Of a stretch of DNA of 64,000 nt, positions 30,788-37,751 are shown piece by piece. This DNA comes from JBQTKD01 sp052386455. Its GTDB lineage: Bacteria; Actinomycetota; Actinomycetes; Sporichthyales; Sporichthyaceae. The stretch lies in NCBI GenBank assembly GCA_052386455.1, contig JBQTKD010000009.1, positions 13,822 to 77,821 on the forward strand, in the 5' to 3' direction. The notes beneath the pieces are model-generated. The model ran no database searches, was not told where the DNA came from, and saw only the letters and a list, made by a program, of their open reading frames with translations. The position numbers and the translations under genes are program-made. The stretch's first letter is position 1. Each line of letters opens with the position of its first letter.

Positions 30788-32044
30788 TCAGCCAGGGTTG
30801 ACTGGGGCGGCGGTCCACAGGGCCGCGACGGGCAGCGCGGCCAGTCTGTCGCCAAAGCCGAGCTGCTCTTGCCCGCAGTAGAGGACGAAGCCGGCTCGGA
30901 AGCGGTCGCCCATGCGAGAGCGCAGGATCTGCAGCCCGCGGAAGTCCTCCGCTCGCACGGATTCGGCGGCCTTGACCTCGACCCCGACGACGTCGCCGCT
31001 GCGGCTCTCCAGCACGGCGTCCACCTCGTAGCCGTCGCGGTCGCGGAAGTGCAGCAGGTCGGCGGCCGTATCGCTCCAGCCGACCTGGCGAGCCAACTCG
31101 GAGATCACGAAGCTTTCCAACAGCCCGCCGAGGGTCGCGTCGTCGCGGGGACCGCCGGCCAGGTGCGCTGCGATTCCGGAATCGACGAACACCAACTTCG
31201 GGGTGCGGACCGCCCGGCCGGCCGAGCCTGCAGTCCAGGCCGGGACCCGCTTGATCAGGAACACTGTCTCGAGGATGTCCAGGTACCGCGCCACTGTGGG
31301 CGCGGTGATCGACAGCCGGCTCGCGAGCCGCTCCGGGCGGAGCAGCCCGCCGATCTGAGGGGCAATCAGCCGCAGTAGGCGATGCATCTCCGCAGCCTGC
31401 GAGATCTCGGCGGCCTGCTTCACGTCGCGGTTGATCAAGTCGGTTACATAGGAGTCGAAGAACGCCTTCCGGCGGCGCGGCGTTCGCTCGATGACCGCGG
31501 GAAATCCGCCGCGCTCGATCCGACGGAGGTAGTCGCCGCGCTCGAGGTGAACATCGGGCACCCGCAGGTCGGCGCCCGCGTCGAACGCCGCGTCGACGAA
31601 GCCGTCGGGCTCCCCGCCGATCTCCCCCTGGGAGAGCGGCCACAGCGCGACCGTCTCGGCTCTCCCGATCAGCGAGTCGGGCAGGCTGCGCAACGCCAGC
31701 AGACGTGCGGAACCCGTGAGCAGGAACCGGCCGGGCCTCGGGTCGGCGTCGACGGTTGCCTTGATTGCCAGCCAGAGCTCCGGCACTCGCTGGACCTCGT
31801 CGATCAGGAGCAGGCCGTCGTGCCGGAGGAACCCCACTGGGTCGCGCTGCGCCGCGGCGAGCGTGTCGGGGCGGTCGAGGAACCGCAGGGCGCATCCGGG
31901 GTGCTCGCGAGCGATCACCTGCGCCAAGGTGCTCTTGCCGACTTGGCGCGCGCCGTTGACGACTACCACTCGGGTATCGCCCAACGCATCTCGAACCGCA
32001 TCGGCAGATCGCCGCGATAGCAGGTCCACTACCAGTCCGCTCAC
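30788..32044 (-). CDS. AAA ATPase with DUF4143 (AAA_14 family)
   Basis: The 418-residue product has Walker A GARQVGKS (31-38) and Walker B GLLLIDEVQRVPE (~78-90), a sensor LLTGSARLL, and then the DUF4143 C-terminal domain with KxxFFDSYVTDLINRDV-like and FVISELARQ, ending in a PD-(D/E)XK-like core (GYEVDAVLESRSGDVVGVEVKA). Such ATPases are widespread, often strain-specific, and of unclear function. Its start lies about 60 bases from the broken end of a dtd fragment, suggesting it entered and displaced most of that gene. Confidence 0.88.
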   Translation of the reverse strand: MSGLVVDLLSRRSADAVRDALGDTRVVVVNGARQVGKSTLAQVIAREHPGCALRFLDRPDTLAAAQRDPVGFLRHDGLLLIDEVQRVPELWLAIKATVDADPRPGRFLLTGSARLLALRSLPDSLIGRAETVALWPLSQGEIGGEPDGFVDAAFDAGADLRVPDVHLERGDYLRRIERGGFPAVIERTPRRRKAFFDSYVTDLINRDVKQAAEISQAAEMHRLLRLIAPQIGGLLRPERLASRLSITAPTVARYLDILETVFLIKRVPAWTAGSAGRAVRTPKLVFVDSGIAAHLAGGPRDDATLGGLLESFVISELARQVGWSDTAADLLHFRDRDGYEVDAVLESRSGDVVGVEVKAAESVRAEDFRGLQILRSRMGDRFRAGFVLYCGQEQLGFGDRLAALPVAALWTAAPVNPG

Positions 32045-32102
32045 CTGGGCAATTATGGTTCTGCCGATATTACCGCTTCAGATTTGCCGACACCAACCCT
32101 TT

Positions 32103-32255
32103 GGTTCTGCCGAAGGTCGCGCCGAGCCCCTCGTGGACGCCGTCGTCGCCGCGCTGCGCGCCCACGGCGCCACCGTGGCCACCGGCGTCTTCGGCACCGA
32201 CATGCAGGTCGAGCTCGTCAACGACGGCCCGTTCACCGTCCTGCTGGAGCTTTAG
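32103..32255 (+). pseudogene. dtd: 3' remnant of D-aminoacyl-tRNA deacylase gene (dtd)
   Basis: The frame reads AEPLVDAVVAALRAHG, then ATGVFGTDMQVEL, then VNDGPFTVLLEL and a stop. This is the conserved C-terminus of D-aminoacyl-tRNA deacylase. The first ~95 residues, including the catalytic SQFTL-type motif, are absent. Upstream sequence is instead the start of the DUF4143 ATPase gene on the other strand. A 12-bp direct repeat TGGTTCTGCCGA lies at 32056-32067 and 32102-32113, at the break. The stop overlaps the convergent ygfZ stop. In Streptomyces and relatives dtd stands beside ygfZ and fur (from memory), so this is the usual place. Confidence 0.8.
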
Positions 32256-33256
32256 GGTTCGACGACGATCTCGGCGGCGGCGAGGATGCCGCCGGCCAGG
32301 AGTTCGGCGTCGACGGGGGTGTTGCGCTTGATCACACCAAGGGCGATGGAGCCGAGCTCGTGGTGGCGAGCGACGCTGCCGACGAAGCCGATCTGCCTGT
32401 CCTCGAGCGTGATGGGGTCGCCGTGTGCGGGGAGCGCGACGTCGGTGCCGTCGAGGTGCAGGAACACCAGGCGCCGCGGCGGGCGGCCCAGGTTGTGGAC
32501 GCGCGCGACGGTCTCCTGGCCGCGATAGCACCCCTTCTGCAGGTGCACGGCGGGGGCAAGGAGGCCGAGCTCGTGCGGGATCGTGCGGTGGTCGGTCTCG
32601 AAGCCGAAGCGGGGGATGTGCGCGGCGATGCGCAGCGCCTCGAAGGCCTCGACGCCCGAGGCGCCGGCGCCGTCCCCGCCCACGATCGCCGGCGCGGCGA
32701 TCGCCATGGCGGCCGCGAGTTCGGGGCGGGCCACCAGAAGTTCGTGGCCGGCGAACTCGCCGAGCAGTTCGGGGGCCTCGGGGCGGGCCCACCAGATACC
32801 GGAGTTCCCCGTGCCGGGGCGCCAGAGCACGGCCCACTGCTCGGTGACGTCCGCGACCTCGACGCGGAGCATGAAACGCATCCTGTCCAGGAACGCGACG
32901 AGGTCGGCGGCGGTGCCGGGCTCGACGGTGATCCAGCACGTCTCCCCGTCGTCGACGAGGTGCAGGTCGTGCTCGATGTGCCCGTGCGGGCTGAGAATCA
33001 GCGCCTGCGTCGGGGTGTGCGGCGCGAGTTCGGTGAGGTGCTGGGTGGTGAGCGAGTGCAGCCAGCCGAGCCGGTCCGGGCCGGTGACGGTGACGACGCC
33101 GCGGTGCGAGAGGTCCACGGCGCCACTGCCACGGGCCAGCGAGCGCTGCTCGGTGAACGGGTCGCCGTAGTGGGCCGGGACCCCGGCGTCGGGACCGTCG
33201 GCGGCAACGGCGCCGCGGACGGCGAGCAGAGGCGAAGACCAAGTCGTGGTGGACAC
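32252..33256 (-). CDS. ygfZ: folate-binding YgfZ/GcvT-like protein
   Basis: This is a 334-residue protein of the GcvT-like YgfZ family, which uses tetrahydrofolate to help assemble or repair Fe-S clusters. The diagnostic motif KGCYRGQE (241-248) is intact, including its Cys. The N-terminal domain has VDLSHRGVVTVTGPDRLGWLHSL and SPHGHIEHDL. I start it at GTG 33256, which has GGAGAG 4-5 nt upstream; longer frames have no ribosome site. It is divergent from the Stealth gene and convergent with the dtd remnant. Confidence 0.9.
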   Translation of the reverse strand: MSTTTWSSPLLAVRGAVAADGPDAGVPAHYGDPFTEQRSLARGSGAVDLSHRGVVTVTGPDRLGWLHSLTTQHLTELAPHTPTQALILSPHGHIEHDLHLVDDGETCWITVEPGTAADLVAFLDRMRFMLRVEVADVTEQWAVLWRPGTGNSGIWWARPEAPELLGEFAGHELLVARPELAAAMAIAAPAIVGGDGAGASGVEAFEALRIAAHIPRFGFETDHRTIPHELGLLAPAVHLQKGCYRGQETVARVHNLGRPPRRLVFLHLDGTDVALPAHGDPITLEDRQIGFVGSVARHHELGSIALGVIKRNTPVDAELLAGGILAAAEIVVEP

Positions 33257-33279
33257 GCTCTCCAGCGTATGTTCTGCGC

Positions 33280-34380
33280 ATGGCGGGGGACGCGGCACGC
33301 GGGGTACTCGGAGACCTGGCCGCCGCCCGGAGACTCGGTCCGCGCAGGGCCGCCGCGCAGGTCAAGGCGCGGCTGACCGGGCGCACCGGAGCCGAGGGCG
33401 CACTGGCCGCGGCCACGCGCGGCTCGGTGTTCGCGTGCGAGTTCCCGATCGACGTGGTCTACACGTGGGTCGACGGCGCGGACGCGGCCTGGCAGGCGCG
33501 GCGCACCGCGGCGTGGGCGGCGGCGCGCCCGAACGAGCTCAGCACGCTGGCCGCGAACCCGTCGCGCTGGATCAGCCGAGACGAGCTGCGGTACTCGCTG
33601 CGCTCGCTCGCCCTACACGCCCCGTGGGTCCGCAACGTCTATATTGTGACTGATCGTCAGATTCCTGGTTGGCTGGACGTCGGGTACCACCGGGTCACGG
33701 TCGTCGACCACTCGGCGATCCTTCCCAAGGACTGCCTGCCGACGTTCAACTCGCACTCGATCGAGTCGCGGCTGCACCACATCGACGGCCTGGCCGAGCA
33801 CTATCTGTATCTCAACGACGACATGTTTCTCGGCCGCGCGGCGCACCCCGAAGACTTCTTCGTGGGCAACGGGCTCGCTCGGCTCTTCCCCTCCCCCAAG
33901 CCCCTGCCCGACGGTCCGGCGAGCCCGGCGGACACCCCGGTCGAGGCGGCGGGCAAGAACAACCGGGACCTGCTCGCCGCCAGGTTCGGCCGCACCGCGA
34001 CCCACCGCTTCCTGCACGCGCCGTATCCCCAGCTGCGCTCGGTGGTGCACGAGCTGGAAAACGCCTTCGCCGCCGACTTCGAGCGAACCTCCGCCTCGCG
34101 CTTCCGCCACCCGAGCGACATCTCCATTCCGGCCTCGCTCGTCGGCACCTACGCGTATCTGACGGGCCGTGCGGTTCCGGCTTCCATCTCCTACGCCTAC
34201 GTCGACTTGGCCGACCCCCGCCTGTCCCGCCGGCTCGCGAGCCTGCGCCGCGTCCGCCCCGCAGCCTTCTGCCTCAACGACCACGCGGGCCTCGGCGCCG
34301 ACCCGGCCGCGGTCAACGAGGCCGTTCGCGAATGCCTCGAGGCGCTCTTCCCCGTCCCGAGCCCCTTCGAGCGCCGCTAA
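33280..34380 (+). CDS. Stealth-family capsular polysaccharide phosphotransferase
   Basis: A 366-residue cytoplasmic enzyme of the Stealth family, which makes phosphodiester-linked sugar polymers (hexose-1-phosphoryl transfer). Conserved regions are in order: CR1 FPIDVVYTWVDGAD (~55), CR2 SRDELRYSLRSLALHAPWVRNVYIVTD, SHSIESRLHHIDGLAEHYLYLNDDMFLG, CR3 with APYPQLRSVV, and CR4 FCLNDHAG near the end. It stands alone without other polymer genes. It probably modifies a wall or capsule glycan. Confidence 0.88.
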   Translation: MAGDAARGVLGDLAAARRLGPRRAAAQVKARLTGRTGAEGALAAATRGSVFACEFPIDVVYTWVDGADAAWQARRTAAWAAARPNELSTLAANPSRWISRDELRYSLRSLALHAPWVRNVYIVTDRQIPGWLDVGYHRVTVVDHSAILPKDCLPTFNSHSIESRLHHIDGLAEHYLYLNDDMFLGRAAHPEDFFVGNGLARLFPSPKPLPDGPASPADTPVEAAGKNNRDLLAARFGRTATHRFLHAPYPQLRSVVHELENAFAADFERTSASRFRHPSDISIPASLVGTYAYLTGRAVPASISYAYVDLADPRLSRRLASLRRVRPAAFCLNDHAGLGADPAAVNEAVRECLEALFPVPSPFERR

Positions 34381-34385
34381 CCCCG

Positions 34386-34449
34386 CATCTTCTGTGCGCG
34401 TCTGCGCGCTACGAAGCGGCTCGTAGGGCGCGACACGGTGCAGAAGATG
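34386..34449. terminator. bidirectional terminator between Stealth and fur genes
   Basis: CATCTTCTG (34386-34394) pairs with CAGAAGATG (34441-34449) and an inner CGCGC-TACGA/TCGTAG-GGCGCG stem continues it. It lies exactly between the two convergent stop codons. Confidence 0.7.
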
Positions 34450-34450
34450 G

Positions 34451-34867
34451 CTAGTTGACGGCGGAGCAGGACGCGCAGCGGCCGTAGATCGCGAAGTGCT
34501 CGAGGTCGAGGTGGAAGCCGGCCTGTTCACGCAGCGCCGTGGCGAGGGATTCGGCGACGGCGGCGTCGACCTCGGTGACGTTCTCGCAGTCCCGGCAGAC
34601 GAGGTGGACGTGCTCTACGTGCCCGGCCGGGTGGTAGCTCGGCGCACCGTGGCCGAGGTGCGCGTGGCGAACCAGGCCGAGTTCCTCGAGCAGTTCGAGC
34701 GTCCGGTAGATCGTCGAGATGTTGATCCCGCTGGCGGTGCGCTGCACCCGGGTACAGACCTGCTCGGGAGTGGCGTGGCCGAGTTCGTTCACCGCGGCCA
34801 GCACCAGTTCGCGCTGCGGGGTGAGGCGGTAGCCCTTCTCCCGCAGCATCGCGCGCCAGTCGGACAT
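34451..34867 (-). CDS. fur: Fur-family metal-dependent repressor
   Basis: A 138-residue Fur-type regulator. It has a winged helix RLTPQRELVLAAV ... ISTIYRTLELLEELGLV (15-66), the metal-binding loop HVEHVHLVCRDC, and structural zinc cysteines Cys91/Cys94 and Cys131/Cys134. The sequence cannot separate Fur from Zur or PerR, although the HVEHVHLVCRDC region is shared by all. Its ATG 34867 shares a base with the stop of the nitrobindin-like gene (TGATG). Neighbours (FABP, ygfZ, dtd) are the usual ones in actinomycetes. Confidence 0.88.
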   Translation of the reverse strand: MSDWRAMLREKGYRLTPQRELVLAAVNELGHATPEQVCTRVQRTASGINISTIYRTLELLEELGLVRHAHLGHGAPSYHPAGHVEHVHLVCRDCENVTEVDAAVAESLATALREQAGFHLDLEHFAIYGRCASCSAVN

Positions 34868-35373
34868 CAGCCCGGCGTCCGCTTGAGCTCCGCCGAGACG
34901 TGCGGCTGCAGGGGCTCGCCCATCGCCTCCATCTCGTAGACCCACATGAGGCGCCCGTCGACGAGGCCGTAGAGCCGGTGCCCGCCCACGTAGTCCTTGG
35001 CGGTCTTCGACTTGATCAGCCCGTTGGGCGCCGTCGCCATCTCGATCCGCGGCCCGCGGATCTCGCCCCACAGCGCCTCGAGAAAGCCCGTCGGGTGGGT
35101 CAGCAGCACCTCGAGCGACTTGTCCGGCTGCGGCCGCCAGAACCCGGTCTCCATCGCGAGCGGCTTGCGGCGGTTGCCGTCCTCGCCGAGCTCCCACGTG
35201 CGGCTCGTGTAGTACAGGAACGGCTTGCCGACCTGCGCGAACTCGATCCGCTGGGCGAAGAGCTTGCGTTGGATCGTCGGGTACTCGACGACGCCCTCGC
35301 CCTCCCAGGTCCCCAAGAGAAAAGCCAGCGGAACGCAAAGCTCGTGGATGTCCGGCGGGATCTCGAAAACCAT
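34867..35373 (-). CDS. nitrobindin-like FABP family haem-binding protein
   Basis: The 168-residue product is a beta-barrel of the nitrobindin/FABP-like family. The motif LGTWEGEG (~19-27, consensus GxWxGxG), the strand FLYYTSRTWEL, ETGFWRPQPDKSLEVLLTHPTG, and the C-terminal YEMEAMGEPLQPHVSAELKR are all present. The His in LQPH is the candidate proximal haem ligand. Family members bind ferric haem and react with NO or peroxynitrite. It is translationally coupled to fur and may be under metal control. Confidence 0.87.
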   Translation of the reverse strand: MVFEIPPDIHELCVPLAFLLGTWEGEGVVEYPTIQRKLFAQRIEFAQVGKPFLYYTSRTWELGEDGNRRKPLAMETGFWRPQPDKSLEVLLTHPTGFLEALWGEIRGPRIEMATAPNGLIKSKTAKDYVGGHRLYGLVDGRLMWVYEMEAMGEPLQPHVSAELKRTPG

Positions 35374-35375
35374 GG

Positions 35376-35474
35376 TCAATCCCTGCTTCGCAGAACCCGC
35401 CAGGCGCCGGTGAGCGCGAGCCCGGCGAACGCTACGGCGGCGATCGCGAGCAGGACGGAGAACAGTCCGGACAC
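35376..35474 (-). CDS. 32-residue single-helix membrane peptide
   Basis: GTG 35474 opens VSGLFSVLLAIAAVAFAGLA followed by LTGAWRVLRSRD and a stop, ending 2 nt before the ATG of the nitrobindin-like gene. One transmembrane helix with a basic tail is clear. The tight spacing suggests a leader peptide or small membrane protein in the same operon. It may be a chance frame, but its composition is membrane-like throughout. Confidence 0.45.
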   Translation of the reverse strand: MSGLFSVLLAIAAVAFAGLALTGAWRVLRSRD

Positions 35475-35524
35475 GACGCGAGTCTAGAGGGAACCTGTCC
35501 GGGGTACGTGGCGACAATGCTGAC

Positions 35525-36019
35525 GTGACCACGAACCAGATGAGACCTCCCGTCCGAATGCTCGCCGCCGGCGCCGCGGCCCTGCTGCTGCTCGCGGCGT
35601 GCGGCGGAGAGGACAAAGCCAACGACCAGGTGGTGCCGCCGGTGCAGCCGGCCGTCACTGCCGTCGCGACCCCGGCCGAGACGCCCTCGGCCACGCCCAG
35701 CGAATCGGCGAGCCCGAGCGCGAGCCCGTCGGAGTCGGCGAGCGCCGCCGCCGAGGGCACGGTCATCGAGATCAACCTGGTGGCCGGCAGCCCGGAGCCG
35801 AAGCTGGACCTCAACCAGAAGGTCGCCAAGGGCGAGACCGTCACGATCGTCGTAACCTCGGACAAGGCGCAGGAACTGCACGTGCACGGCTACGACTTCT
35901 ACATCAAGGTCGGGGCGGGCGAGACGGTCCGCAAGACCTTCACGGCCGACAAGGGCGGCGGCTGGGAAGTCGAGGTTCACGAGACCGGGAAGCTGCTGTT
36001 CAACCTCGTGGTGGGGTAG
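35525..36019 (+). CDS. lipoprotein with cupredoxin-like domain
   Basis: A 164-residue protein with a lipobox (LLLLAAC, Cys at ~26), a Ser/Pro/Ala linker (~45-80), and a C-terminal ~85-residue beta-sandwich. Motifs are LNQKVAKGETVTIVVTSDKAQELHVHGYD and FTADKGGGWEVEVHETGKLLFNLVVG, resembling cupredoxin-like domains of EfeO or plastocyanin type. His in LHVHGYD and VHET could bind a metal, but the usual Cys ligand is missing. The next gene, 3 nt on, is a polytopic membrane protein and is probably its partner. GTG 35525 is the only good start. Confidence 0.8.
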   Translation: MTTNQMRPPVRMLAAGAAALLLLAACGGEDKANDQVVPPVQPAVTAVATPAETPSATPSESASPSASPSESASAAAEGTVIEINLVAGSPEPKLDLNQKVAKGETVTIVVTSDKAQELHVHGYDFYIKVGAGETVRKTFTADKGGGWEVEVHETGKLLFNLVVG

Positions 36020-36022
36020 GGC

Positions 36023-37351
36023 GTGCTCGGGCACGTACTGATCCCGGCCCACGGAGTCAGCTCCCGCCAGGACCTGCCGCTGCCGTTCGGGTACGCGCTC
36101 ACCGGAGCCCTGGCGGCCATGGCCGTCTCGTTCCTCGCCCTGGCGTTCTGGCGGCGCCAGTCGCACTACAGCGGCGACGAATCCGGCCGGCCCCTCCCCG
36201 AGGGCCTGGCTGCGTTCCTGGACAGCCCGGAGATGCGCGGAGCGCTGCGCGTCCTCGGGCTGCTCCTCGTCGGGTTCGTGAGCTTCGCGGCGTTCGCCGG
36301 CCCGGACCTCGCGACGAATCCGACCGCCGGCTTCGTGTACGTGATCTTCTGGGTCGGGCTGGTGCCCGTCTCGCTGCTGTTCGGCCCCGTGTGGCGGCTG
36401 TTGAACCCGCTGCGGACCATCCACCTCGGCCTGACGAAGGCGCTGCGGCTCGACCCGGACGAGGGCCTCTACAAACTGCCCGCCTGGGTCGGCTACTGGC
36501 CGGCCGCGGCGGGCATCTTCGGCTTCGTCTGGCTGGAGCTCTGCGCCCCGGAGCGAGACTCCACCGGGACGTTGCGGACCTGGTTCGGGATCTACGCCGG
36601 GCTCAACCTGATCGGCGCCGTCCTGTTCGGGCGCCGCTGGTTCGCCCGGTGCGACGGCTTCGAGGTGTTCTCCACGTTGATCGGTCGCCTGTCCGTCCTC
36701 GGCCGCCGCACCGACGGCGTCCTGGTCGTGCGCAGCCCGCTGGCGAACCTCGACGGCATCCGCCAGGCGCCCGGCCTGGTCCCCGTCGTCGCAGTGATGC
36801 TGGGCTCCACCGCGTTCGACTCCGTGACCTCGACCAGCTGGTGGTTCGAGCACACCAGCGACTCGTCCTGGTCGCCCACCACGCTCGCCACGCTGGCACT
36901 CAGCGGAAGCGTCGCCGCGGTGGCGCTGGCGTTCTGCATCGCGTCGTGGCTGTCCGGGCTACTCGGCGACGGCAGGCCGCGCGGCATGCCCGCCCAGTTC
37001 GCGCATTCGCTGGTCCCCATCGCGGTCGGGTACCTGATCGCGCACTACTTCTCGCTGCTGGTCTTCGCCGGCCAACAGACGCTAATCCGTGCGTCGGACC
37101 CGTTGGTCGAGGGCCAGAACTGGTTCGGCACTGCGAACCTCGAGGTCAACTACGACGTCCTGTCGGTGACGGCCATCGCGACCCTGCAGGTGGTCGCGAT
37201 CGTGACCGGCCACGTTCTCGGCGTGTTCTCCGCGCACGACCGCGCGGTGCGCCTGTTCCCCCCGAAGGCAGCCGTACTCGGCCAGATCCCGATGATGATC
37301 CTGATGATCGCCTACACCTTTGGAGGGCTGACCCTCCTGTTCAGCGACTGA
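36023..37351 (+). CDS. polytopic membrane protein of unknown function, partner of lipoprotein
   Basis: A 442-residue protein with about nine hydrophobic helices spread over its length and starting MLGHVLIPAHGVSSRQDLPLPFGYALTGALAAM. The conserved-looking LFGPVWRLLNPLRTIHLGL, SWWFEHTS and a late HDRAVRLFPPKAAVLGQIPMM are not motifs of a transporter family that I know. It follows the cupredoxin-like lipoprotein by 3 nt. Proteins of this look occur widely in actinobacteria beside such lipoproteins (memory only). A metal- or redox-related role is a guess. Confidence 0.7.
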   Translation: MLGHVLIPAHGVSSRQDLPLPFGYALTGALAAMAVSFLALAFWRRQSHYSGDESGRPLPEGLAAFLDSPEMRGALRVLGLLLVGFVSFAAFAGPDLATNPTAGFVYVIFWVGLVPVSLLFGPVWRLLNPLRTIHLGLTKALRLDPDEGLYKLPAWVGYWPAAAGIFGFVWLELCAPERDSTGTLRTWFGIYAGLNLIGAVLFGRRWFARCDGFEVFSTLIGRLSVLGRRTDGVLVVRSPLANLDGIRQAPGLVPVVAVMLGSTAFDSVTSTSWWFEHTSDSSWSPTTLATLALSGSVAAVALAFCIASWLSGLLGDGRPRGMPAQFAHSLVPIAVGYLIAHYFSLLVFAGQQTLIRASDPLVEGQNWFGTANLEVNYDVLSVTAIATLQVVAIVTGHVLGVFSAHDRAVRLFPPKAAVLGQIPMMILMIAYTFGGLTLLFSD

Positions 37352-37352
37352 G

Positions 37353-37751
37353 CTATTCAGGCGGGCAGCCGCCCAAACCCTTCGCGCGCAACTCGGCCTC
37401 GTGCGGCTCGATGCGTTCGTTCTTGCCGTCGAGGCCGATCACCCAGTCGTAGCCGGAAATGTCGATGCCGTTCTCGAAATCGCGGATGAAGCCCGCCATG
37501 TAGCCGATGTTGTCCGGGATGACGAAGCGTTCGTTGAGCGCGGCCCAGCTTTCTTCGGTGATCATCCGGGTGAGGGAGCAGTCCCTTCCGCCGTTGAGGG
37601 GGACGACGCCCCACGGCTCGTCTGGATGCAGGAGAAGATGGCCGCGTTCCTCGACGAGGAAACGGATCAGGGGTTTGACGTGGTGCCAGCCGGGCCACTC
37701 CTCCTGCCAGCCGCCGGGGATGACCTCACGATGGTCGTCGGGCTCGGTCAT
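37353..37751 (-). CDS. possible immunity protein of the adjacent toxin
   Basis: A 132-residue acidic protein with WQEEWPGWHHVKPLIRFLVEERGHLLL and WAALNERFVIPDNIGYMAGFIRDFENG, ending in GLDGKNERIEPHEAELRAKG. I do not recognise a family. It is small, soluble, acidic and joined to the preceding large gene by a 4-nt ATGA overlap, which is how immunity proteins sit behind polymorphic toxins. No hit to SMI1/KNR4 can be claimed. Confidence 0.55.
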   Translation of the reverse strand: MTEPDDHREVIPGGWQEEWPGWHHVKPLIRFLVEERGHLLLHPDEPWGVVPLNGGRDCSLTRMITEESWAALNERFVIPDNIGYMAGFIRDFENGIDISGYDWVIGLDGKNERIEPHEAELRAKGLGGCPPE

